From the NCBI GenBank assembly GCA_949287505.1, contig CASEGX010000056.1, positions 1 to 58,031 on the forward strand: DNA of 58,031 nucleotides, given 5' to 3'. The notes under the pieces are model-generated. The model did no database searches, had not been told where the DNA came from, and was given only the letters and a program-made list of their open reading frames with translations. Numbering within the stretch: the stretch's first letter is position 1; the number at the start of each line of letters is the position of its first letter. Shown here in pieces: positions 7,664-15,516 of the stretch. The translations under genes were made by a program, and so were the position numbers. Origin of the DNA: an uncultured Spirochaetales bacterium (GTDB lineage: Bacteria > Spirochaetota > Spirochaetia > Sphaerochaetales > Sphaerochaetaceae).

Positions 7664-8101
7664 ATGACCCTCTTCTGGAAGAAAAAGAAAGAGAAAGTGA
7701 GGATACAGGATGCTGTACCCTCATTTTTCGTATCAATCGGGAAAGATGTCTCTGTTTCCGGCCCTAAGGAAGCGAGAAAGGTCTGTGAGGAGTACAAGCC
7801 ATGTGCTGTTGTGCTTGTCCCCGATGAGAGTGTTTTCTCTGCATCCAGGTCATGGGCTTCAGCGCTTTCAAGCGCAGCATATCTTGTAGTCGTCGCCGGG
7901 GAAGATGACAGGAAGGCAAAGGCTTTCATGAGGGTTGTTGACTCTGTCATATTCTCACCGCTTCCTCGTCGTCTTTCCTCAGCCTTCCTCGTAGATACGC
8001 ATGAAAAGGCCTCGTCCCTCATAAACGGTGTGAAGGATGTCTTTCCAGCTGTCATAACAATGAGAGTGAAGCACGAGGAGAATAAGGAGTCGTTTAGATG
8101 A
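7664..8101 (+). CDS. Conserved-looking protein of unknown function
   Basis: A 145-residue protein. I start it at the ATG at 7664, one base after the stop of the zinc-ribbon gene, because a longer reading would overlap that gene almost completely. The N-terminus is highly basic (FWKKKKEKVR). The middle has alternating short strands and helices (ARKVCEEYKPCAVVLVPDESVF, AYLVVVAGEDDRKAK, SVIFSPLPRRLSSAFLV) vaguely like a Rossmann or receiver domain, but no phosphoacceptor pattern is clear. Its TGA overlaps the ATG of yicC, so it is coupled to that gene. Confidence 0.6.
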   Translation: MTLFWKKKKEKVRIQDAVPSFFVSIGKDVSVSGPKEARKVCEEYKPCAVVLVPDESVFSASRSWASALSSAAYLVVVAGEDDRKAKAFMRVVDSVIFSPLPRRLSSAFLVDTHEKASSLINGVKDVFPAVITMRVKHEENKESFR

Positions 8102-8961
8102 AAAGCATGACTGGCTATGGCCATGCCCTGTTCCGCTCCGACGATTTCGTCATCGAGTGTGAAATAAGGGGTTACAACAACCGTTATCTCGATATCGTTC
8201 ATAATATCTCACAGCCTCTTTCTGCCTATGAGAGCCTTGTGGATGAGAAAATAAAGGAGATTGCACGTAGAGGCCGTGTGGAAGTGAGTCTCCGTCTCCG
8301 GGTTCTCAAGAGCGCTATAGAGCTCTCTGTCGACAGAGGCCTGGCAGAAGCATACAGCAGGGCTTTCAAGGAGCTTAGTGACATAACGGATGCGCCATCT
8401 CCTCTCTTTTCGGATTATGCAGCAATTGAAGGCGTGATCACTCCTGTGGGAACAGCAGATGATTCTGTTTATAAAGAAGGTGTTGAAAGCGTTCTCTGCG
8501 AAGCACTTGAGTCATTCAGGGACGGTAAAATCCGTGAAGGGGAAGGAACGCGCAGAGATCTTGAACGCCTCGGTGCGCAGTTTGAGGCTTCTCTTTGCAG
8601 TATCAAGGAGCGCTCCGGAGAGCTTGAGGCACATTACCGCCGTCTTCTTGAGGAGAAGTATGAGGAGCTTACAGGGAAGAAGGCAGGTGAGTCTGATTTC
8701 ATCGCAGAGCTCGGTGCCATTCTTGTGCGCTATTCAATCAATGAAGAGGTATCGCGCCTCAATGTGCATATCGCGGAGTACCGCAAGCTCATAGCAAGCG
8801 ATGAACCTGTCGGAAAGAAACTCGATTTCCTTTGTCAGGAAATGCAGAGAGAGTGCAATACGATCGCATCAAAAAGCCAGCTGGTTGAAATCAATCTCCT
8901 TGTTGTCAGCATGAAAGATGATGTTGAGAACATCCGGGAGCAGATAAGGAACATAGAATGA
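8098..8961 (+). CDS. yicC: YicC family endoribonuclease-like protein
   Basis: A 287-residue protein with the hallmark YicC N-terminus MKSMTGYGHA and the C-terminal DUF1732 region KLDFLCQEMQRECNTIASKSQ...VSMKDDVENIREQIRNIE. The middle segment EIRGYNNRYLDIVHNISQPLSAYESLVDEKI is also typical. E. coli YicC is reported as an endoribonuclease family involved in RNA decay. The gene overlaps its neighbours on both sides (ATGA) and sits before CMP kinase and rpoZ, an arrangement like the common yicC-gmk-rpoZ order with a CMP kinase in the place of guanylate kinase. Confidence 0.93.
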   Translation: MKSMTGYGHALFRSDDFVIECEIRGYNNRYLDIVHNISQPLSAYESLVDEKIKEIARRGRVEVSLRLRVLKSAIELSVDRGLAEAYSRAFKELSDITDAPSPLFSDYAAIEGVITPVGTADDSVYKEGVESVLCEALESFRDGKIREGEGTRRDLERLGAQFEASLCSIKERSGELEAHYRRLLEEKYEELTGKKAGESDFIAELGAILVRYSINEEVSRLNVHIAEYRKLIASDEPVGKKLDFLCQEMQRECNTIASKSQLVEINLLVVSMKDDVENIREQIRNIE

Positions 8962-9491
8962 GAATAGCAATTTCTTCGAGAAGCGGATGTGGTAACACGA
9001 CAGTGACGAAGATGGTTGCGGAAAAGCTCGGCTATCCGATGATCAATTTCACTTTCCGTCAGATGGCGGAGGAGAGAGGCATGGATTTCTGGGATTTCTG
9101 CCGTCTTGCGGAGACTGATTACAACATTGACCGTGAGCTTGACAGAAGACAGGTTGAAATGGCAATGGCTCTTCCTGACTGTGTGCTTGGTTCTAGGCTT
9201 GCCATCTGGATGCTCTCCGATGCTGATCTCAAGGTCTATCTCACTGCAACGGCAGAGACAAGGGCAAAGCGCATTCTCCGTCGCGAGGGAGGTACGTTCG
9301 AGCAGCGTTATAAAGAGACTGTCGACCGTGACAATCATGATACAGCCAGGTATCTGAAAATCTATGGTATCGACAACACATCTGCTGAGAAAACTGCTGA
9401 CCTGGTCATCTCGACCGATGACAGGACTCCTGAGGAGATTGTCTCCATGATCATCAAGGCTGTGGAGGCAAGGAAAGGGGTATTGGCATAA
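8958..9491 (+). CDS. cmk: Cytidylate kinase, short (archaeal-like) form
   Basis: A 177-residue P-loop kinase that would phosphorylate (d)CMP to (d)CDP. The Walker A region is SSRSGCGNTTV (residues 6-16), with Asn in place of the usual Lys in GKT/S, a variant often seen in short CMP kinases. Further marks are EMAMALPDCVLGSRLAIWML (the base-discriminating strand), the lid RILRREGGTF and the RYKETVDRDNHDTARY segment that resembles the cmk signature DRxD. At 177 residues it is shorter than bacterial Cmk (about 220). It overlaps the yicC stop. Confidence 0.82.
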   Translation: MRIAISSRSGCGNTTVTKMVAEKLGYPMINFTFRQMAEERGMDFWDFCRLAETDYNIDRELDRRQVEMAMALPDCVLGSRLAIWMLSDADLKVYLTATAETRAKRILRREGGTFEQRYKETVDRDNHDTARYLKIYGIDNTSAEKTADLVISTDDRTPEEIVSMIIKAVEARKGVLA

Positions 9492-9538
9492 AGTGCATTG
9501 TTAATATAAAATAAAAAGGCTTTTATAAGGAGATTCAC

Positions 9539-9742
9539 GTGATTCCTCTTGATGAACTTATCGATAAGGAAGGCAATGTCTACGAAATGACATGTGTCGC
9601 AATAAAGGAAGCGGCTATTTATTCAGCTACCGACAAGAAGAAGGAAATCGAGAACAATGGCGACAAGATTGTCTCCGTTGTGCTTACCCGTGCCCTTAAC
9701 GATGAAATCGAATACAGAGAAGAGGACGACAAGGAAGCCTAA
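9539..9742 (+). CDS. rpoZ: RNA polymerase omega subunit
   Basis: A 67-residue protein with the compact omega pattern: an N-terminal acidic segment, YEMTCVAIKEAAIYSA (the conserved helix holding the beta-prime C-terminus) and a second helix DKIVSVVLTRALNDEIEY. Omega helps to assemble and stabilise core RNA polymerase. It starts at GTG 9539 with AAGGAG six bases upstream. A short AT-rich gap after cmk (9492-9538) may hold its own promoter. The 3' end overlaps the start of miaA by about 40 bases. Confidence 0.8.
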   Translation: MIPLDELIDKEGNVYEMTCVAIKEAAIYSATDKKKEIENNGDKIVSVVLTRALNDEIEYREEDDKEA

Positions 9743-10652
9743 GGCTGTCGTGCTCATCGGTCCTACCGCAGTCGGCAAGACTGCCATGACCGAGGCACTC
9801 TTTGCAGACTCTGCTGAGATCATCAATGCAGATTCCGTTCAGGTCTATCGTGGTCTTGATATTGGGTCTGCTAAGCCTGATGAAAGGCTGAGAAAACTAA
9901 TACCTCATCATCTTCTTGATATAAGAGATCCCTGGGAGCAGTATACTGCCGGGGATTTCGTTCGTGATGCCACGGCTCTGATTCCAGAAATCAGCGAACG
10001 CGGGAAGACGCCGCTTGTCACAGGAGGCACCGGGTATTACATCAAACAGCTCGTATACGGGCCTTCCTCCGCTCCCGCATCCGACATAGAGATACGGCAG
10101 CGTGTGAAAGCTGAGATTGAAGAGAAGGGCCGCGTGTGGGCATATGAGGAACTAGGACGCATAGATCCTGTGTCCCAGTCCAGGATTTCCAGAAATGATA
10201 TTTACCGCATTTCCCGGGCTATCGAGGTATTCAGGACCTCAGGACGCCCTCTTTCATCATTTTCAATGAACAGCACTCCCTCCGATGATTCAGATTTTGT
10301 CCTTATCTGCCTTGTCCGGGATAAGAAAGAACTGGATGAAAGAATTTCCTTGAGGGTTGAGGAGATGTTCAGGGAAGGGCTCTATGATGAGATCAGGAAG
10401 CTTATGAAAGAAGGTGCAGAAGCTGATTGGCCGGCGATGAAGGCGATAGGATACAGGGAGTTCTTCGATGCCACTCTCTCCGGAGAAGGGACAATCTCCT
10501 CAATAAAGGAAGACATCATAAGATCCACAAGGCAGTATGCGAAACGGCAGATGACATTTTTCAGATCAATGCCTGGCTGCCGTTTCTTCCACCCCGATGA
10601 TATTCCCTCAATCAGGGATTATCTATCTGCTGAGGGCATAAGTACCGACTGA
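9702..10652 (+). CDS. miaA: tRNA dimethylallyltransferase
   Basis: A 316-residue enzyme that adds a dimethylallyl group to N6 of A37 in tRNAs reading UNN codons. Seen: P-loop VLIGPTAVGKTAMTEALF, INADSVQVYRGLDIGSAKPD, the HHLLDIRDPWEQYTAGDF motif, TGGTGYYIKQLVYG, and the C-terminal YAKRQMTFFRSM. I start at ATG 9702 (MKSNTEKR...), close before the P-loop, although an in-frame ATG at 9657 exists deep inside rpoZ. The 3' end overlaps the end of the convergent pseudokinase-like gene by 30 bases, and no terminator separates them. Confidence 0.92.
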   Translation: MKSNTEKRTTRKPKAVVLIGPTAVGKTAMTEALFADSAEIINADSVQVYRGLDIGSAKPDERLRKLIPHHLLDIRDPWEQYTAGDFVRDATALIPEISERGKTPLVTGGTGYYIKQLVYGPSSAPASDIEIRQRVKAEIEEKGRVWAYEELGRIDPVSQSRISRNDIYRISRAIEVFRTSGRPLSSFSMNSTPSDDSDFVLICLVRDKKELDERISLRVEEMFREGLYDEIRKLMKEGAEADWPAMKAIGYREFFDATLSGEGTISSIKEDIIRSTRQYAKRQMTFFRSMPGCRFFHPDDIPSIRDYLSAEGISTD

Positions 10653-12074
10653 CTCGGCTGCTATGAAGCTGTAGTCGAGAATCTCGCTGTCTGTTATGTT
10701 CCACCAGCCTCTGTCATTCCAGGTGAATGTGAAGCTCTGCCTAATCTCATAACTGTAGACAGCCATACTGTCCATCGTGCTTTCAATGCCCTCGCTTTCG
10801 TTGTATGGGAACGGTGTATACCAGATGCCTGTTGCCACGTATGTGTTCTCGCCGGTTTTCTCGATGCTTTCAAGTTCGACACCGTAGATGTTGGAAGACT
10901 GCGGTACATCGGGTTTTCCCGCATCAAGCCATTCCTGTGCATTTATGAGCGGATCGAAGTTCTCATAAGCCATTCTCGTGCGGGTTGTGACATAGAGGTT
11001 CATGACCTCCATCTCCTGCGGCATCTTGCAGCCTTTGACTGCTGTCAGGAGGCCATCTGGATTGCATTCGCTCTGTGCATCATAGAATGCCTCGATGATT
11101 TCCTCCGGTTCCAGATCCTTGGTAAGCGGTGGCTCAAGGATATTCCCTATGTAGCTCCAGAGAAAGCCTCCAAGTGCAGCGGCCACGACTATGGATATGA
11201 TTATTATCGTGCCCTTCACCCTCCAGAATGCATTGCGCTTCGCTTTTTTCTCGCGGGAGGCGAAGAATGCCTTGTAATCTTCACTCTCCTCCGTCTTCCT
11301 GACGTTTTCCTCCCTCTCTTTTTCCGTCCTGTTCTCAAGAGGCCATTCAAGATCCTCGGAGCGCTTTAGGAACCAGCTGAGATTCTCTCCGCCATCCCTG
11401 TTTCCCATGATGTTCCTCATCTCCCTGTCTTTTGCATGGAAAATGAAGTTTATGAGGCCCTCCGTTTTCTCTGGAAGATCAGCGTAGAGTGAGACAGGTA
11501 TTTCCTTGAAACCTGAATCCCTGGAGGCGGGGGAAGCGAAGGGGAAGGAACCGGTTGCCGCATAGTACAGCAGCTCTGCCATCTCTGTTATGAGGAGAAA
11601 CTGCTTCTCGGCATTTCCCTGGATAATCCAGTTGACCTCAGCTTCCTTTCTTTCCTCGCTTCTCATCACTGCAAAGATATCTCCAAGATCCGGAGGAAGG
11701 ATGAGAACATCGTTATCTCCATAGATCCAGATCCTGTAAAGCGGGAAGATTCCCGTGATGAGGTCAAGGAAATCCTTCTTCATCTTCTCAAGCGCGAATG
11801 CGATTTTCCTCACTATGGTGAGTGCATCATGGCGCTTTGTCGTCGCTATATCATATATCGGTCTGATGCTGCATGGCTTGAAATACACATACCGCTCTCC
11901 GTCAATGGCGCAGAGTCCATCCCAGTACCATTCTTCCAGCTTGACTCCATCCGTGATGATTCCGTTCTTCTTCTCTCCCTGAAGAAGATGACGCGGGATT
12001 CCCATGTCATCTGAACCGATCCAGATGGCTGTCTTCTTCTCTCCGTCTCTTACGATGTCTATAATCTCTTCCAT
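10623..12074 (-). CDS. Membrane-anchored protein with pseudokinase-like N-terminus
   Basis: A 483-residue protein of no family I can name. The order of elements in residues 60-245 recalls a eukaryotic-type protein kinase C-lobe: IVRKIAFALEKMKK (88-100, like helix E), WIYGDNDVLILPPDLGDIF (116-134, in the place of the catalytic and DFG segments) and MAELLYYAATGSFPF (165-179, close to the LxYELLTGxxPF segment). HRD and DFG residues are absent, so it would be a pseudokinase. A charged linker (250-286) leads to one transmembrane helix (288-308). The outer 170 residues begin with LEPEEIIEAFYDAQSE and end with FTFTWNDRGWWNITDSEILDY, like an NTF2/DUF4440-type fold. The start shares one base with the preceding memo-like stop, so it is last in the folC operon. 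Confidence 0.6.
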   Translation of the reverse strand: MEEIIDIVRDGEKKTAIWIGSDDMGIPRHLLQGEKKNGIITDGVKLEEWYWDGLCAIDGERYVYFKPCSIRPIYDIATTKRHDALTIVRKIAFALEKMKKDFLDLITGIFPLYRIWIYGDNDVLILPPDLGDIFAVMRSEERKEAEVNWIIQGNAEKQFLLITEMAELLYYAATGSFPFASPASRDSGFKEIPVSLYADLPEKTEGLINFIFHAKDREMRNIMGNRDGGENLSWFLKRSEDLEWPLENRTEKEREENVRKTEESEDYKAFFASREKKAKRNAFWRVKGTIIIISIVVAAALGGFLWSYIGNILEPPLTKDLEPEEIIEAFYDAQSECNPDGLLTAVKGCKMPQEMEVMNLYVTTRTRMAYENFDPLINAQEWLDAGKPDVPQSSNIYGVELESIEKTGENTYVATGIWYTPFPYNESEGIESTMDSMAVYSYEIRQSFTFTWNDRGWWNITDSEILDYSFIAAESVGTYALSR

Positions 12075-12793
12075 CAGTCCATGTAAAGAGCGGCATGTCC
12101 CGCTCCTGTCTCCTTTTCAGATACTCCTTCTAGATGCCACTTGCCGCTTCCGAGCCGGGATAGGGCAGTGATTGCGGGCAGTGCACATATTCCTATGTGT
12201 CCACGCTGCCACATGTCCATGGCATTCTCTCCGCTTTCCAGTATTCTCAGAGCCTTATCACGCTCAGGTGCGACTTTCTCCTCCGGTAGTTTACCAGTCA
12301 TATTCGAAGATACTATGAAGATTGTGTTTCCGTCATCTAAAGAGCGGAGGAACTCCGTGAATTTCCTTACGTCTGCAGAGTTCTCAAGCCTTGTGAAGAC
12401 AGGGCAGAGATGCGAAGACGGCGTGTTTGCAGCGACAAACGGATACAGCAGCTCGAGGCTGTATTCCTCTGCCTCGTATGGTGTTGCATCGTCCGGGGCA
12501 ACTGAGTCTATCTTCACACGTCCTAGTACGGTCTCTTCTTCTCTTTCCCTGGATGCGAAGATGATCTTTCCTCTGTCCTTCTCAAGGGTTTCCCTGTGAA
12601 GCGGCAGTATTGCGACAATCCTTTTCCCGTTTCTTATCGATGAGAATGCTTTCCTGTAAAGATGCGCTACGTAGCAAAGGCGCATATGGGGGAGAATGAA
12701 GGCTTTGTGTTCATCTCCTTTTTCCTTCACCTCAGCCATTTCCCGTAATTCTTTCTCATCTTCGGGGTAGAATATTCCACTGTGGTAAATCAT
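12074..12793 (-). CDS. Memo-like (AmmeMemoRadiSam protein B) family protein
   Basis: A 239-residue protein whose segments follow the order of the Memo family: HSGIFYPEDEKELREM at the N-terminus, ILPHMRLCYVAHLYRKAF (33-50, where Memo has PHAGYxYSG), ILPLHRE (63-69), ETVLGRVKID (86-95), EYSLELLYPF (108-117), VSSNMTG (in the place of SSDLSHY) and GICALPAITAL near the end. Memo proteins resemble non-haem iron dioxygenases with a His-His-Cys centre. Here several metal-site residues look changed, so it may be a divergent, perhaps inactive member. It overlaps the RqcH-like gene by four bases upstream and touches the pseudokinase-like gene downstream. Confidence 0.65.
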   Translation of the reverse strand: MIYHSGIFYPEDEKELREMAEVKEKGDEHKAFILPHMRLCYVAHLYRKAFSSIRNGKRIVAILPLHRETLEKDRGKIIFASREREEETVLGRVKIDSVAPDDATPYEAEEYSLELLYPFVAANTPSSHLCPVFTRLENSADVRKFTEFLRSLDDGNTIFIVSSNMTGKLPEEKVAPERDKALRILESGENAMDMWQRGHIGICALPAITALSRLGSGKWHLEGVSEKETGAGHAALYMD

Positions 12794-14178
12794 CCGAGAA
12801 TCTCCTTAACTCTTTTCTCGTCAAGTACAGCACTTATATTGCGTTCCTGTGTCGGAATGACAAGTCCAGTCTTTCCATCCTTTGCTCTTCTGAGATACTT
12901 CACTTCAGTGTAGTAAAGGTCTGCCTTCCCGTTTTTCTTGGCTTTCGAGTAATGTATTGCAAGGGACGCGGCATCGAGAAGGACGGGAAGTGGTACGCTC
13001 TTTCCTTTCTTTGCTTTTATGATCACATAGCCTCCGGCATAATCCCTTGTGTGGAGCCATAGATCCGAGCCGCGCGTATAGTGACGGAGTATCTCATCGT
13101 TTTCCTTTGCGTTTCGCCCGATGATGAGATCAAAACCGCTGACTGTCACCCACACGCCGCTCTTCTTTTCCTCATCCTTCCTGCCATCTTTGGGTTTTTC
13201 AGTCTCCTTCCGGAGTTTTTCTGCAGATCCGGTTTCAAGAAGGCTTCTGTAACGCTCTTCAGTGCTCTCTATCTCTTCCCGTGTCCTCTCTGCATCTTCT
13301 GCCGCGATCTCGTGAGCTCTCTTATCCTTCCTGTATTTCTGGTAAAGCTTCTCGAGGTTCTCGTTCGGGGAGAGAGCGGGGTCAAGGGACACTGCGATCT
13401 TTCCTCCCTTTTCCCAGTCATCGAGCTCGATGCTCCTCATTCCCTTTGTCACTTGCCAGATGCTGGCGGAAAGAAGGTCTGCTATTCGCTTTGTCTCGAA
13501 AAAGCCCTCGGTCTCGCTGACTCTTCTCAGCTGCCTTGAGAGCTTGTCTCTGAGGGCAGCAATCTCTTTGTCTCGCTTTTCCCTGATCCTTTCCTCAATC
13601 TCAGCTTTTCTCTCCGCAGAGGACTCCACGGATGATGATCTGTCAATGAATTCATTGAATGAGGGAGTGTCGTAGGCGCGGAGTGTGAAATGCCTGTTGC
13701 CCTCATCCTTCCTTTCTTCTATAGAGAGAACGCTTCCTTTTTCCTCATTCCTTCCCGGACGGCGGTACAAGAGCTCGAGGATACGGTTCTCGCTGTCTGT
13801 TATTATTATGTTCGCTCCTGGACCGGAGAAGAGGCGTATATGCATGCGGATAGTGTTTTCAGAAGAGACAAGATCCATTGAGAAGGCTCTGTCAAAAGGA
13901 TACTGCCTGATGTTCTCAGCTCTCCTTCCCACCACATGTGCGTTCATATACTGCGTGAAGCGCTGCATTCTCTGATCCTTCTTCCGTATATGATCTGTTC
14001 TGCAGACACGTGCATACGGCGTGGAGACCTCAATATACAAAAGCCATGCCTTCTCTGTGCGTGAGAACATGGAGAAGGTGAAGGAATTCACGCTGTGCTC
14101 GGTTATTTTCTGCACATAGCTTCCTTCAAGTGGCAGCTCGGATAGTATTTTCTCAAGTTCCTTCCAGTTAAGGCTCAT
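12790..14178 (-). CDS. NFACT family protein (RqcH/Fibronectin-binding A-like)
   Basis: A 462-residue protein with the NFACT layout: an NFACT-N-like domain (1-180, with FSMDLVSSENTIRMHIRLFSGPGANIII), a long charged coiled coil (190-340, SSAERKAEIEERIREKRDKEIAALRDKL...) and a C-terminal NFACT-R domain (IIGRNAKENDEILRHYTRGSDLWLHTRDYAGGYVIIK, 350-390). Bacterial RqcH binds stalled 50S-peptidyl-tRNA and adds C-terminal alanine tails. At 462 residues it is shorter than B. subtilis RqcH (about 570). It sits between folC and the memo-like gene with ATGA overlaps on both sides. Confidence 0.85.
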   Translation of the reverse strand: MSLNWKELEKILSELPLEGSYVQKITEHSVNSFTFSMFSRTEKAWLLYIEVSTPYARVCRTDHIRKKDQRMQRFTQYMNAHVVGRRAENIRQYPFDRAFSMDLVSSENTIRMHIRLFSGPGANIIITDSENRILELLYRRPGRNEEKGSVLSIEERKDEGNRHFTLRAYDTPSFNEFIDRSSSVESSAERKAEIEERIREKRDKEIAALRDKLSRQLRRVSETEGFFETKRIADLLSASIWQVTKGMRSIELDDWEKGGKIAVSLDPALSPNENLEKLYQKYRKDKRAHEIAAEDAERTREEIESTEERYRSLLETGSAEKLRKETEKPKDGRKDEEKKSGVWVTVSGFDLIIGRNAKENDEILRHYTRGSDLWLHTRDYAGGYVIIKAKKGKSVPLPVLLDAASLAIHYSKAKKNGKADLYYTEVKYLRRAKDGKTGLVIPTQERNISAVLDEKRVKEILG

Positions 14179-15476
14179 GCTTTATTCCTCAGTCTTTCCA
14201 TCTCAGATGCAAGATAGAAAGAACCTGTGATGAGTATATCAGAGGAGAGGGCGAGTGCGCTATCAAGAGCTTTGTCAGGATCGGGAACAAGACGGATGTC
14301 CTTTTCCGGAAATAGTTCCTCAGCTTTCCTTTTCAGCTTTTCCGGATCGCTTTTCCTGTAACTTGAAGGCTTGGTGATGATCACAGTGTCAAATGGCGTG
14401 AGAAGGGATCTGAGGATCCCATCCTCATCCTTTCCTGAGACAAGGCCGAGTACAAGGGTGGGCGAGGGGCGGGAGATAGCCGTGAACGCATCTCTTGAAG
14501 CTGCTGCGGATGAAGGTGTGTGTGCTGTGTCTATGACAATGAGCTTTCCATCCAGCCTTCTCTTCTCAAACCGTCCTGGCAGCGTTGTCTTCTCAAGCCT
14601 TTTCAACCCTTCGTCCGTAATAAATGAAAGGTGCACTGCCCCGAGTATTGCCAGAGCTGCATTCTCTGCCATCGCATGTGTTGGCATTGAAAGGGTTAAG
14701 GCAAAATGCCTCTCTCCGATTGTGAATGACGTATGCTCTCCATCGGATGATGTGATGGTGTGGAAATTCTGGACGCTGTCAGAGAGAGAAAAGACGGGAG
14801 CTTTCATCTTCGAAGCCCTTTCTCTGATGACTTTCTCCGCTTCCTTGCTGTGGCATGAGATGAATACAGGCGCATCTGTTCTGATTATCCCGGCCTTCTC
14901 TCTTGCGATTTTCCCGATCGTATCTCCAAGCACATCCTGATGCTCAAGCTCGATCTCCGTGATGAACACAGCATCGCTTGTTATTGTATTCGTCGCATCG
15001 ATTCTGCCGCCAAGTCCTGTCTCTATTACTGCCGCATCGCATCCGGTCTGCTGGAAAAGCATGTAGCCATAAGCTGTATAAAGCTCGAATGTCGTGGGTT
15101 TCAGCGGTCCGAGTGTTTCAGGAAATGAAAACTTCTCCACCTTTTCCAAAAGCTCATTGCATACGGCTATGTAGGTATCATCTGAGAAGAATTCTCCTGA
15201 GAGTGTGAAGCGCTCCCGTACGGAAAATAGATGCGGGGAAGTGTAGAGACCGCACTTTACGCCGCATCCCGAGAGCAGGGCAGCAAGATAAGCCGCTGTC
15301 GAGCCTTTTCCCTTCGATCCCGCGATATGATATGTCCTGAATGAATCTTGCGGATTACCAAGAAAGGAGAGGAATGATCTCATCCTCTCCAGACGATGGC
15401 TGCGTGCGCTTTTGTCTCCGCCTTCAAGAGAGAAGGAATCGAAGACAGTCTCCAGTTCTTCTATGGTTTCTATCAC
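14175..15476 (-). CDS. folC: Folylpolyglutamate synthase / dihydrofolate synthase
   Basis: A 433-residue Mur-ligase-type enzyme that adds glutamate to dihydropteroate or folates using ATP. The P-loop is in HIAGSKGKGSTAAYLAALL (50-68), followed by GLYTSPHLFSVRERFTL, TTFELYTAYGYMLFQ, ETGLGGRIDATNTI (substrate and metal site), ITEIELEHQDVLGDTIGKIAREKAGI and the C-terminal domain start LPGRFEKRRLDGKLIVIDTAHTPSS. The GTG at 15476 has no Shine-Dalgarno, but a promoter with a -10 six bases upstream fits a leaderless mRNA. It is the first gene of a four-gene minus-strand operon. Confidence 0.93.
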   Translation of the reverse strand: MIETIEELETVFDSFSLEGGDKSARSHRLERMRSFLSFLGNPQDSFRTYHIAGSKGKGSTAAYLAALLSGCGVKCGLYTSPHLFSVRERFTLSGEFFSDDTYIAVCNELLEKVEKFSFPETLGPLKPTTFELYTAYGYMLFQQTGCDAAVIETGLGGRIDATNTITSDAVFITEIELEHQDVLGDTIGKIAREKAGIIRTDAPVFISCHSKEAEKVIRERASKMKAPVFSLSDSVQNFHTITSSDGEHTSFTIGERHFALTLSMPTHAMAENAALAILGAVHLSFITDEGLKRLEKTTLPGRFEKRRLDGKLIVIDTAHTPSSAAASRDAFTAISRPSPTLVLGLVSGKDEDGILRSLLTPFDTVIITKPSSYRKSDPEKLKRKAEELFPEKDIRLVPDPDKALDSALALSSDILITGSFYLASEMERLRNKA

Positions 15477-15482
15477 GCTAGG

Positions 15483-15512
15483 AGTTTACTCCATTGCGCT
15501 GTCGCTTCACAA
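15483..15512 (-). promoter_or_regulatory. Promoter of the folC operon (leaderless type)
   Basis: On the minus strand: TTGTGA (15512-15507), 18-base spacer and TAAACT (15488-15483), then six bases to the GTG start at 15476. The -35 lies just past the stop codon of the metal ATPase gene. Confidence 0.6.
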
Positions 15513-15516
15513 TGGC

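Noticed and set aside
7201..8202. A long open frame on the minus strand across the AEC, zinc-ribbon and unknown genes
   Set aside because: It runs opposite to three genes with start signals and family features, has no ribosome-binding site, and its Ser/Thr-rich composition is that of an antisense shadow.
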